A DNA stretch of 64,000 nucleotides. Source: Paenisporosarcina sp. FSL H8-0542. GTDB lineage: Bacteria; Bacillota; Bacilli; Bacillales_A; Planococcaceae. The notes below the pieces were generated by a model that saw only the letters and a program-made list of their open reading frames with translations, was not told where the DNA came from and ran no database searches. A program made the translations under genes and the position numbers. Below are positions 42,900 to 51,391 of the stretch, in pieces (the first letter of the stretch is position 1; the number at the start of each line of letters is the position of its first letter). Where the stretch lies: contig NZ_CP152050.1 of assembly GCF_038632915.1 (NCBI RefSeq), positions 299,501-363,500 on the forward strand. The letters are read 5' to 3'.

Positions 42900-43722
42900 A
42901 GTAATAGCAATTGTTGTTGATGGTATGAGATACGATAAAGCATGTGAGGCTCTTGGATTTATTCAACATCTAGTTGAAACAAATCAGGCAGCACTTTACA
43001 AAGTAAAGTCGGAACTCCCAAGTCTTTCCCGTCCATTATATGAAGTGTTACTAACGGGTACACCGGCATCAGTGAACGGAATTACGTCCAATCAAGCCGT
43101 TCGTTTATCTACTGAGAAAAGTCTCTTTCATCTTACGAAAGAAAACGGCTTAAGAAACGGAACGGCATCTTATTACTGGGTAAGCGAACTTTATAATCGC
43201 GCGCCATTCCATTTTATTGAAGATCGTGAGCAAGAGGATGAGTCTAAGCCAATTCAATATGGAAAATTTTATTGGGATGATGATTATCCAGACAGTCATG
43301 TGTTAATGGATGCAGAAGCTTTGAGAAGAAAGCATGACCCACACTTTCTCTATATTCATCCGCTCGGTGTAGATGTAAAAGGAGAAATTTTCGGTTCGGA
43401 ATCGAAAGAATATCGTGAACAAATCTTAAAAATGGGAAGCTTGTTGGCACAACTTTTGCCAATTTGGATCAAAGAAGGTTACCACATTTTAATTACATCT
43501 GATCATGGCATGAGTGAATATGGCAACCATGGCGGCATAACTGATGGTGAGCGAGATGTACCGCTCTTTATCATTAGTCCAAAAGTTGAGCCTGGCGTTT
43601 ACAGTGAAGTGGTTCCGCAATTAGCTTTTGCACCGCTCGTTTGTGAACTTTTAAATATTGAGCCATCCAATAAAATGATTTCATATCAACTGCCAGGTCT
43701 GAAAGGGAAAATTACCCTTTAA
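42889..43722 (+). CDS. Alkaline-phosphatase-superfamily phosphodiesterase-like protein
   Basis: 277 residues, no signal peptide, so probably cytoplasmic. Metal-site features: 'IAIVVDGMRYD' (Asp), 'ELPSLSRPLYEVLLTG' (likely Ser nucleophile), 'ITSDHGMSEYGNHGG' (Asp-His, His). The canonical DxxGHxxG site reads 'DVKGEIFG', so a metal-binding His is replaced by Glu. Nucleotide pyrophosphatases and phosphonoacetate hydrolase share this fold. Its place between the binding protein and the permeases suggests it hydrolyses the imported compound. Confidence 0.8.
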   Translation: MSNKVIAIVVDGMRYDKACEALGFIQHLVETNQAALYKVKSELPSLSRPLYEVLLTGTPASVNGITSNQAVRLSTEKSLFHLTKENGLRNGTASYYWVSELYNRAPFHFIEDREQEDESKPIQYGKFYWDDDYPDSHVLMDAEALRRKHDPHFLYIHPLGVDVKGEIFGSESKEYREQILKMGSLLAQLLPIWIKEGYHILITSDHGMSEYGNHGGITDGERDVPLFIISPKVEPGVYSEVVPQLAFAPLVCELLNIEPSNKMISYQLPGLKGKITL

Positions 43723-43839
43723 AAAAGATACACGATTCAACATTAAAATGAAGAATGTAGGTGGATTGGGATTGGTTTAACGGAACGTATTGTTAGACCA
43801 ATTCCCAAATTAATAGAGAACATAGAGGGGCGAGAAGTC

Positions 43840-44694
43840 TTGCGAAAAATAAAAAAACAAAAAATTTACTTATTAGCTCTTTTATTGCCATTTATTATGT
43901 TTGTGATTGCATTTGAAATAGGACCATTAGTAGCAATGATTAAAAATAGTTTTTATGCAGACGATGGAATTCAAGTTACGATTAATCAATATATTACTAT
44001 ATTTAAAAGTAAATTTTACTTACAAGCCATTCAAAATAGCCTTGTCATTTCCTTATTTTCTGCTGTAACTTCTGTGATCATAGCAGTCATAGCAGCCTAT
44101 TCGTTAACAAAATTCTCACAAAAAATACAAAATCGCTTACTAATGATTACCAATATGACTTCGAACTTTGAGGGAATTCCCCTTTCATTTTCATATATTA
44201 TTTTACTTGGAAACAATGGGTTGTTTACGTTGCTTTTTTCTAAGATTGGTTGGGATGTGTTTGCGGATTTTAATTTATATTCATGGACAGGCCTCGTTCT
44301 TGTGTATGTTTATTTTCAAATTCCGCTTGCTGTTATGCTCATCTACCCGTCTTATCAAGGAATTAAGAAACAATGGAAAGAAGCCTCTTCATTATTAGGA
44401 GGGTCAACAGCATCATTTTGGCGTCACATTGGGATTCCAGTTCTTTTACCTAGTATTGTAGGTACATTCAGTATTTTGTTTGCTAATGCGATGGGAGCTT
44501 ACGCTACAGCCTATGCATTAGTCGGCAGCAACTATAACTTATTGTCATTGCAAATTGCCTCTCTAGTTGCTAGTGACGTTGCCTTAAAGCCGCAGTTAGG
44601 TAGTGCGTTGGGAGTTCTTCTAGCGGCGACTATGATAGGGGCGATGTGGTTTAATGGACGAATGATGCGTCGCATTAGGAGGGATTTACGATGA
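43840..44694 (+). CDS. ABC transporter permease 1
   Basis: 284 residues with six membrane helices and the inner-membrane signature 'EASSLLGGSTASFWRHIGIP'. The N-terminal region 'IYLLALLLPFIMFVIAFEIG' fits PotB/ThiP-like permeases. The start is TTG 43840, 9 bases after GAGGGG. The 117-base gap upstream holds no obvious terminator. It is coupled to the second permease by ATGA overlap. Confidence 0.88.
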   Translation: MRKIKKQKIYLLALLLPFIMFVIAFEIGPLVAMIKNSFYADDGIQVTINQYITIFKSKFYLQAIQNSLVISLFSAVTSVIIAVIAAYSLTKFSQKIQNRLLMITNMTSNFEGIPLSFSYIILLGNNGLFTLLFSKIGWDVFADFNLYSWTGLVLVYVYFQIPLAVMLIYPSYQGIKKQWKEASSLLGGSTASFWRHIGIPVLLPSIVGTFSILFANAMGAYATAYALVGSNYNLLSLQIASLVASDVALKPQLGSALGVLLAATMIGAMWFNGRMMRRIRRDLR

Positions 44695-45545
44695 AATATT
44701 CATTGACTTTTCATAAAGTGATTGTTGGGTTATTAGTTATCTATTTATTAATTCCTCTTGTAGGAACATTTTTATTCTCGATTGCCGGTAAATGGGATCA
44801 TACCATTTTACCTGAGAGTTATACAATGCAATGGTATTTTGAATTATTTCAAGATGAACGGTTTTATGATGCTTTTGGACGAACGCTGTTTTTAATTGTC
44901 ATGTCTGTAGGTCTTAGTGTTGTTATTATGCTTCCGACTATCTTTATTATCACGGTATATTTCAGTAAATGGGAAGGATTACTTCAAGCAGCAGCTATGC
45001 TTCCTTATGGAATTCCACCCATTGTTGGAGCTGTTGGATTAATCAAGATATATTCAGATGGGCCGATTCAAATTGCCGGAACACCTTGGATTTTAATCGG
45101 TGCTTATTTCATAACGATTCTGCCTTTTATGTATCAAGGTATTCGTAACAGTCTTAGTACGCTTAATGCTGTGCAACTTGTTGATGCAGCTGAACTACTC
45201 GGTGCTACAAAATTCCAGGCGTTTCGCACGGTGGTGTTTCCAAATATTATTTCTGGTATTTTAGTTTCTACCTTATTATCAGTCGCTCTTTTATTTAGTG
45301 AGTTTGCTTTTGCCAATTTGCTTGTCGGGGGCCGATTTGAAACTCTTCAAATTTATCTTGCCGACAAACTAAATAGCAGTGGTCACTTAACAAGTGCAAT
45401 TGTTATTACTTATTATTCAATGATTTTGCTTTTAACGGGGACTGTATTAAAACTTACGTTTAAAAACGAAAAAAAAACTGTCGTGTCAAATAAGAAGCGA
45501 TTTCTTTCATTTCATAAAAATACTACTTTAGAAGGTGAAAAATAA
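44691..45545 (+). CDS. ABC transporter permease 2
   Basis: 284 residues, six membrane helices, with the EAA-type loop 'DAAELLGATKFQAFRTVVFP'. It pairs with the preceding permease to form a heterodimeric channel of the spermidine/iron/phosphonate importer class. It overlaps permease 1 (ATGA) and the ATPase gene (TAATG). Confidence 0.88.
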   Translation: MKYSLTFHKVIVGLLVIYLLIPLVGTFLFSIAGKWDHTILPESYTMQWYFELFQDERFYDAFGRTLFLIVMSVGLSVVIMLPTIFIITVYFSKWEGLLQAAAMLPYGIPPIVGAVGLIKIYSDGPIQIAGTPWILIGAYFITILPFMYQGIRNSLSTLNAVQLVDAAELLGATKFQAFRTVVFPNIISGILVSTLLSVALLFSEFAFANLLVGGRFETLQIYLADKLNSSGHLTSAIVITYYSMILLLTGTVLKLTFKNEKKTVVSNKKRFLSFHKNTTLEGEK

Positions 45546-46558
45546 TGAGCTATGTAACCATTGATCAAGTGACTAAGGGGTATGAAAATCAAGTCGTTTT
45601 AAATGACATTTCTTTAATACTAAAAAAAGGAGAATTTGCTACACTTCTTGGGCAAAGCGGATGCGGAAAAAGTACATTATTACGTTCCATTGCGGGGCTT
45701 GAAGACGTAGATTTAGGAATAATCTCAATCGATGGAAAAGATATTACTAATTTATCACCGCGTCAGCGTGAAGTCGGTATGGTATTTCAGTCTTATGCGC
45801 TTTTCCCGAATATGAGCGTTTTTGATAATATCGCGTATGGCCTTAAAATGAAGAAGGTGAAAAATATTAAATCAAGAGTGAAAAAGATGATTGATATGGT
45901 TGATTTAATAGGAAAAGAAGAGTCTTATCCTCATCAGTTATCTGGCGGGCAACAGCAAAGGGTTGCTCTTGCTCGTGCGCTTGTCATGGAGCCGAAAGTA
46001 CTGCTTTTGGATGAGCCGTTAAGTGCATTGGATGCGAAAATTAGAAAAAGTTTGCAAAAAGAATTAAAGAGAATACAGAAAGAATTAGATATTACAACTA
46101 TTTTTGTTACTCATGATCAGGAAGAAGCAATGACGATGTCTGATCGAATTTTTGTCATGAATAAAGGACAAGTTGTACAATCCGGTTCTCCATCAGAAAT
46201 TTATACTTCTCCAGTCAATACATTTGTTGCAAAATTCATCGGAAATTACAATGTTTGTAGTTTGGAAGTTTTCCGTAAACTTGTTCGCAGCACAGAAATA
46301 AAAGGGGATGAAATCGCAATTCGTCCTGAAGTTTTACAATTAGTTTCTGTTGGTGACGATAGCGTGGATTTACAAGAGAACTGGGTAATTAAAGGGTTTA
46401 TTAAAGATGTTTCCATGATAGGGAATGTTTTAAGATATGAAGTAGAAACAGAGGAGTCCGCTTTCCTTGTAGACTATCTTCACCACCGAGGGAATATGTT
46501 TGAGCAAGGAGCACACGTTCATATTCTTGTACCGAAGAAAGAATGCATTATTTTTTAA
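45545..46558 (+). CDS. ABC transporter ATP-binding protein
   Basis: 337 residues. Walker A 'LGQSGCGKSTLLR', Q-loop 'MVFQSYALFPNMSV', signature 'LSGGQQQRVALARAL', Walker B 'KVLLLDEPLSALD' and H-loop 'FVTHDQEEAMTMSD' are complete. A C-terminal TOBE-like domain follows from about 240. It energises import by the two preceding permeases. Confidence 0.93.
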   Translation: MSYVTIDQVTKGYENQVVLNDISLILKKGEFATLLGQSGCGKSTLLRSIAGLEDVDLGIISIDGKDITNLSPRQREVGMVFQSYALFPNMSVFDNIAYGLKMKKVKNIKSRVKKMIDMVDLIGKEESYPHQLSGGQQQRVALARALVMEPKVLLLDEPLSALDAKIRKSLQKELKRIQKELDITTIFVTHDQEEAMTMSDRIFVMNKGQVVQSGSPSEIYTSPVNTFVAKFIGNYNVCSLEVFRKLVRSTEIKGDEIAIRPEVLQLVSVGDDSVDLQENWVIKGFIKDVSMIGNVLRYEVETEESAFLVDYLHHRGNMFEQGAHVHILVPKKECIIF

Positions 46559-46585
46559 ATTATTAATGATCGCGGGGGAAGAAAT

Positions 46586-47368
46586 ATGTCTGTTTTTCCA
46601 GAAGAAAGAAAGAATGAAATTTTAAAAGAACTTAACATTATGGGAAAAGTAAAAGTGATGGAATTAGTTAATCAGTTTGATGTTTCAGAGGAAACGATTC
46701 GACGCGATTTGATGATATTAGAGGAAAAAAGACTTTTAAAAAGGGTTTACGGTGGAGCGATTAAAACAGTCTTTGAATTTGAGGAGCCTCCATTTACACA
46801 GCGTACAACTGTGAATCAAGAAGCGAAAGTCAAGGTTGGAAAAAAAGCAGTAGAACTCATTTCTAACGGAGATGTGATTGCCATAGATGTAGGGACAACC
46901 ATGCTTGAATTTTCGCAGTGTATTGAAAATAAAAAAGACATTACGATTTTAACCAATTCTCTTCCTGTGTCGTCTGTGTTAACCGAAAAGCTCAATCAAA
47001 ATAAGTTTACAGGACAAATTCTATTATTAGGAGGACAAATTGATCCAAAGCATCAATCTATAAGCGGCAGTCTCACTGAACAAATGTTAAATCAATTTAA
47101 TATTGATAAAGCGTTCATTTCAGCTGGTGGTGTTTCCATTCAAAGTGGGGTTAGTAATTATCATTTACATGAAACATTAGTTTCACGCAAGATGGTCGAG
47201 GTATCAAAGCAAGTTATATTGCTAACGGATTACTCTAAAATTGGTGTTGAAACATTTTGTAAAGTTTGTCCTCTAGAAAAAGTCGATGTGATTGTCAGCG
47301 AGCAACCATTTCCAGAGGAATGGAGAAATCATTCAAAATTAGAGGAAATCAATTGGAGTCTAGCATAG
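46586..47368 (+). CDS. DeoR/GlpR-family transcriptional regulator
   Basis: 260 residues: N-terminal winged helix ('VMELVNQFDVSEETIRRDLM', 'ILEEKRLLKRVYGGA') and a C-terminal DeoRC sugar-phosphate-sensing domain ('GDVIAIDVGTTMLEF', 'LLLGGQIDPKHQSISGS', 'KAFISAGGVS'). The family usually responds to a phosphorylated intermediate and represses its own operon. The inverted repeat at 41696-41773 is a candidate target. Confidence 0.9.
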   Translation: MSVFPEERKNEILKELNIMGKVKVMELVNQFDVSEETIRRDLMILEEKRLLKRVYGGAIKTVFEFEEPPFTQRTTVNQEAKVKVGKKAVELISNGDVIAIDVGTTMLEFSQCIENKKDITILTNSLPVSSVLTEKLNQNKFTGQILLLGGQIDPKHQSISGSLTEQMLNQFNIDKAFISAGGVSIQSGVSNYHLHETLVSRKMVEVSKQVILLTDYSKIGVETFCKVCPLEKVDVIVSEQPFPEEWRNHSKLEEINWSLA

Positions 47369-47488
47369 TCAATCAATAAAAGGACATATCGAGATGAAAG
47401 AGCGAGTTCTCTCTAGTTTTTTATTGATAGTAGGCAAAAAAGCTAGAAAGATAATTTAATAGCTAGAATGAGAAAGGAGCTATATAGC

Positions 47489-48361
47489 ATGAGTTTCATT
47501 GCGATAGATTTAGACGGAACATTATTAAACGACAAGAATGAAATTAGTGAAGAAAATGTAAAGGCGATTCAATATGCCCAAGATAGAGGTTTTGAAGTAG
47601 TTATTTCAACAGGGCGGGCTTATTTTGACGTTCAAATAATTTGTGAAAAGGCCGGGATTTCCCCATTTGTAATCGGGACAAATGGCGCAACTATTCATTC
47701 AAAAAGCGGAAAGTGTATTTCATCTGTTACGATAACTAAAGATTGTGTCGAATCTATTCTCCAATCGTTAGATGAACGGAATTATTATTACGAAGTGTTT
47801 ACTGATAAAGCCATTTATACTCTTAAAAAGGGAAGAGAACATTTCCAGAATGAGATTAATAGTTTGAAAAGCGCAGAGTTGAATACAGATATGAAAGAAT
47901 TAATTGAAGTAGCGGAAAGGCAATTTGACCAGTTTGGATATGTTTTAGTTGAAAATTATCATGATATCTTAAAACAGGAGGAAGAATTCTATAACATTTT
48001 AGCCTGTTCTTTTGATAAAAAGAAGTTAGAGGATGCATGGAGCCAATTCAAAAAGTTTGATGAGTTAATGGTTGTTTCATCTGCTGATCATAACATTGAA
48101 ATTACAAGTAAAAGTGCTTCAAAAGGAACGGCCCTCGAAAAATTGGCTATCTTGATGAATGGCTCCTTAGATCAGTCTATGGCAATCGGGGATAGCAACA
48201 ATGATTTATCCATGTTCCAGAAAGTTGGATACAGCGTAGCGATGGGAAATGCGAAAGATGTCATTAAAACTGTTTGTACAACGACAACCCTTAAAAATGA
48301 CGAGGATGGGGTAGCTTATGCGATTTATCGATATATGGAGAACTTCGTGATTCAAAAATAA
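47489..48361 (+). CDS. Cof-type HAD-IIB phosphatase
   Basis: 290 residues. Motif I 'IAIDLDGTLLND', motif II near 'VVISTGRAY', and motif III/IV 'SKGTALEKLAILM', 'MAIGDSNNDLSMFQKVGYSV' are present, with a C2 cap between. Such enzymes dephosphorylate small sugar phosphates or cofactors. Its place after the DeoR gene suggests it processes a product of the imported compound. ATG 47489 follows AAAGGAG; the open frame from 47468 lacks a better site. Confidence 0.9.
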   Translation: MSFIAIDLDGTLLNDKNEISEENVKAIQYAQDRGFEVVISTGRAYFDVQIICEKAGISPFVIGTNGATIHSKSGKCISSVTITKDCVESILQSLDERNYYYEVFTDKAIYTLKKGREHFQNEINSLKSAELNTDMKELIEVAERQFDQFGYVLVENYHDILKQEEEFYNILACSFDKKKLEDAWSQFKKFDELMVVSSADHNIEITSKSASKGTALEKLAILMNGSLDQSMAIGDSNNDLSMFQKVGYSVAMGNAKDVIKTVCTTTTLKNDEDGVAYAIYRYMENFVIQK

Positions 48362-48390
48362 GTGTCAATGCCAAAGGAGAGAGCGACAAA

Positions 48391-48720
48391 ATGGCATGGA
48401 TATATATCATAATGGCAGGGGTTTTGGAAATTGTCTGGGTGATAGGTCTTAAATATTCACACGGATTCACCGAAATTATACCTAGTATAGTAACGACAAT
48501 TATCATAATCTTTAGTTTCTTTTTGCTTTCAAAAGCTTTACACTCAATTCCCTTAGGAACTGGTTACGCCATTTTTACTGGATTGGGAACGGTGGGAACT
48601 GTAGTAACTGGGATGCTTTTTTTTGGAGAGACCATTAATCTACTGAAAGTATTTTTTGTGACTTTAATGATAGTAGGGATAATTGGAATAAAAATTGGTC
48701 CAGCACAACCTAAAAATTAA
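48391..48720 (+). CDS. Small multidrug resistance (SMR) subunit, YkkC-like
   Basis: 109 residues, four membrane helices. 'IMAGVLEIVWVIGLKYSHGF' carries the conserved membrane Glu and resembles YkkC; 'HSIPLGTGYAIFTGLGTVGT' is the SMR loop. It pairs with the next gene, likely as a heterodimer. There is no guanidine-type riboswitch in the 30 bases upstream. Substrate unknown: a guanidinium-like or quaternary cation is possible. Confidence 0.88.
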   Translation: MAWIYIIMAGVLEIVWVIGLKYSHGFTEIIPSIVTTIIIIFSFFLLSKALHSIPLGTGYAIFTGLGTVGTVVTGMLFFGETINLLKVFFVTLMIVGIIGIKIGPAQPKN

Positions 48721-48760
48721 AAAAAATGAAATGATTTATATAAGGTTAGGGGATGATTCG

Positions 48761-49081
48761 ATGGCTTGGATTTTTCTTCTTATTGCCGGATTTGCCGAGA
48801 TTGGTAGTGTTATAAGCTTGAAACTTGCAGACGGATTTAAAAAATTTCTCCCCTCTGTCGCGTGTCTTTTTTTTGGGAGTTTAAGCTTTTATTTTCTTTC
48901 TTTGTCATTAACTTCTCTTCCAGTGGGAACTGCCTATGCAATATGGACCGCTATCGGCTCTGTTGGAAGTGTTTTAGCAGGAATGATATTCTTTAATGAA
49001 CCTAGAAGTTTAAGATTAACCCTATTGATTATGTGTATAATTGCAGGAGCTGTAGGTATTAAAATGACTTCTGGACATTAA
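48761..49081 (+). CDS. Small multidrug resistance (SMR) subunit, partner
   Basis: 106 residues, four membrane helices. 'MAWIFLLIAGFAEIGSVISL' and 'LTSLPVGTAYAIWTAIGSVG' are SMR motifs with the conserved Glu13. ATG 48761 follows AGGGGATG; the longer open frame from 48695 overlaps the first subunit and is unlikely. Together with the preceding gene it resembles ykkC-ykkD pairs. Confidence 0.88.
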   Translation: MAWIFLLIAGFAEIGSVISLKLADGFKKFLPSVACLFFGSLSFYFLSLSLTSLPVGTAYAIWTAIGSVGSVLAGMIFFNEPRSLRLTLLIMCIIAGAVGIKMTSGH

Positions 49082-49150
49082 TATCAGGGTTTTAAATGGC
49101 AATAAGTAGATACAGAAAAAGGTGCAATCCCTGAATGGAGGAGAAGAGAG

Positions 49151-50512
49151 ATGAAAACTATTCAAGATTGGATAAAAGAATATCCTTTAATAAACGAGTT
49201 AGTTGCTACAAAGGAAGTGTTTTGGTCAAATCCTAAATATGAACCATTTCAAACTGAGGGTAAGAAACTTCCACTTAATGATAAAGATGTAGAAGATGCT
49301 GAGGAAAGGCTCAAGCGTTTTGCTCCTTACATTGCTAAAGTTTTTCCTGAAACAAGAAACCTCAACGGAATCATTGAATCTCCGATTGTACCCATCCCGG
49401 CGATGCATCAAAAGTTATCACACACCTATGAGCATCCATTAGAAGGGACATTTTTGTTAAAATGTGACAGCCACCTTCCCATTTCAGGTTCCATTAAAGC
49501 TCGCGGCGGCATTTACGAAGTGTTAAAACACGCAGAAACGTTGGCGATTCAACATGGTTTATTATCAGTAGAGGATGATTATTCGATCCTTGATAGCGAT
49601 AAATTTAGAAACTTCTTTTCCGATTACTCCATTGCCGTCGGATCTACAGGCAATTTAGGGTTAAGTATAGGCATAATGAGTGCCAAATTAGGTTTTAAAG
49701 TATCGGTCCATATGTCTGCGGATGCAAAGAAATGGAAGAAAGCTCTCCTTAAAAGCAAAGGAGTAACGGTGATTGAATATAAGGAAGATTACAGCAAAGC
49801 GGTCGAAGAGGGGCGCAAACAGGCTGATAGTGATCCGAATTGCTACTTCATTGATGACGAGAACTCTCGCGATTTGTTTTTAGGATATGCAGTGGCAGCA
49901 ATTCGACTAAAAAAACAATTAGAAGATTTAAATGTAACTGTAGATGAAAACCATCCACTATTTGTTTACCTTCCATGCGGAGTAGGCGGTGGGCCGGGAG
50001 GAGTGGCTTTTGGTTTAAAACTTATGTATCAACATCGAGTACATTGCTTCTTTGCAGAGCCTACGCATTCTCCATGTATGTTACTTGGGCTAGTAACAGG
50101 TCTGCATGATAAAGTCTCTGTACAAGATTTTGGAATTGACAACATCACATCAGCAGACGGCCTTGCGGTAGGAAGGCCATCAGGATTCGTTGGTCAAACC
50201 ATCGAGCCTTTATTAAGTGGAAGTTATACGGTTAGCGATAATGAATTATTTAAACTATTAAGCGCATTGGTCGATACAGAAAATATTCACCTGGAGCCTT
50301 CCGCATTAGCCGGTGTAATAGGGCCGGTAAAGTTATGGACTGAAAAAGAAGGAAAAGAATACATACAAAATCATAACTTAACAGATAAAATGAAAAATGC
50401 TACACATCTCATGTGGGCTACCGGTGGAAGTATGGTTCCTAAAGAAACGAAAAACGAATATTATAAAAAAGGAGTAACGTTATCACAAGGAACCCAGCCG
50501 AATTGTGATTAG
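49151..50512 (+). CDS. dsdA: D-serine ammonia-lyase
   Basis: 453 residues, a fold-type II PLP enzyme. The PLP lysine lies in '[19 protein letters not shown]', the phosphate-binding loop in '[14 protein letters not shown]', and the glycine loop in '[15 protein letters not shown]'. Family features '[16 protein letters not shown]' and '[11 protein letters not shown]' point to D-serine dehydratase (D-serine to pyruvate and ammonia), used in detoxification or use of D-serine. It follows GGAGGAG at 49137. No regulator is visible beside it. Confidence 0.93.
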   Translation: MKTIQDWIKEYPLINELVATKEVFWSNPKYEPFQTEGKKLPLNDKDVEDAEERLKRFAPYIAKVFPETRNLNGIIESPIVPIPAMHQKLSHTYEHPLEGTFLLKCDSHLPISGSIKARGGIYEVLKHAETLAIQHGLLSVEDDYSILDSDKFRNFFSDYSIAVGSTGNLGLSIGIMSAKLGFKVSVHMSADAKKWKKALLKSKGVTVIEYKEDYSKAVEEGRKQADSDPNCYFIDDENSRDLFLGYAVAAIRLKKQLEDLNVTVDENHPLFVYLPCGVGGGPGGVAFGLKLMYQHRVHCFFAEPTHSPCMLLGLVTGLHDKVSVQDFGIDNITSADGLAVGRPSGFVGQTIEPLLSGSYTVSDNELFKLLSALVDTENIHLEPSALAGVIGPVKLWTEKEGKEYIQNHNLTDKMKNATHLMWATGGSMVPKETKNEYYKKGVTLSQGTQPNCD

Positions 50513-50555
50513 ACGGATTCATGATAAATATTGTCCAATGGCCAGGGACCAATTA

Positions 50556-50592
50556 AGAAAACAGGGCCATAGAGTAAGGCTCTGTTTTCTCT
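50556..50592 (+). terminator. Terminator after dsdA
   Basis: AGAAAACAGGGCC (50556-50568) pairs with GGCTCTGTTTTCT (50578-50590) with one mismatch. The stem ends in U-rich pairs. Confidence 0.75.
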
Positions 50593-50630
50593 ACTCTAGA
50601 CTTTCTGAATAATATAAAGGAACAAAACAA

Positions 50631-50651
50631 AGGCTACCTGAAAAGAAGCCT
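50631..50651 (+). terminator. Left copy of a duplicated hairpin beside element C
   Basis: AGGCTAC-CTGAAAA-GAAGCCT repeats the right-hand terminator at 51105 with small changes. It has lost its T-run, because element C begins at 50652. Confidence 0.75.
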
Positions 50652-51104
50652 CAGGCTTGTTGATAAAAGAATATTAATCAATATAAAAGTATTCGCATTC
50701 TTATCTTTTGCACTCTATCGAAAAAATTATGGTCGGCTATTTCTTTCGCTTTCCGCGGACGAAACGCTAGCCTCCTCGGCACAGCTGTCTATGACAGCTG
50801 TGCCTGTGGGGTCTAGCTTATTTCGTTTTTCCGCAGGAGTCTTCAGAAATAGCCGACCATCTTACTAATGAAATAATATGAAGAGATACGCAAACAGAAG
50901 CGAAATCCGTTGATTGGAGTGGAGGCGGCGACTTCAGCGGGAACAGCACGAGCTGAAGGCCCCGCAGGAACGTAGTGACGAGGAGACTAAAGCCGTGCCC
51001 CGCGAAACGCGTCCGCCGCAAAGGAAATCAACATTTTCTTGCATACGCTCTTTTTCATTAGTATACAGTTATATTCACTCTTTTTATTTTTTGTCTACAG
51101 TCTG
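50652..51104 (+). mobile_element. Terminator-associated non-coding element, copy C (453 bp)
   Basis: The left end CAGGCTTGTTGATAAA and right end TTTTGTCTACAGTCTG are inverted relatives. The body matches copy A (outside its insert) and the reverse complement of copy B. Module 1 runs from about 50748 with hairpin 50780-50802; module 2, in opposite orientation, from about 50920 to 51022. The hairpin's second base pair is A-T here versus T-A in A and B, a compensatory change. No conserved gene is present. The stretch 51132-51391 that follows holds only the upstream region of the kinase gene. Confidence 0.87.
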
Positions 51105-51131
51105 AGGCTACCAGAAAAGTAGCCTTTTTTT
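51105..51131 (+). terminator. Right copy of the duplicated terminator beside element C
   Basis: AGGCTAC (51105-51111), loop CAGAAAA, GTAGCCT (51119-51125), then a run of T. It is the intact copy of the hairpin at 50631. Confidence 0.82.
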
Positions 51132-51391
51132 AAAATAGTAGCTTCTAGCTTGATGGCATGTGATGGGAATCGTATATATCTTTTGTACTATACGGTCTAG
51201 TGTGAAAGTGTGATTAAAATTACAACATTTGATGAACAGGCAAATGAAGATTTAAGCTTTATACTAGTACTGTGTCTAGGAGCACAGCCGGTTATTGACT
51301 AGTGGGGAATTTCTTCATTTTGCCAGTGCCGGTTTTTTGATGCATAATAATAGTAATCTTATATTTCGTTGAGATAAAGGAAGGGATTGTT

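Noticed and set aside
48361-48390. Guanidine (ykkC-type) riboswitch before the SMR pair
   Set aside because: Only about 30 bases separate the HAD stop codon from the first SMR gene, too short for the aptamer, and no conserved motif is seen.
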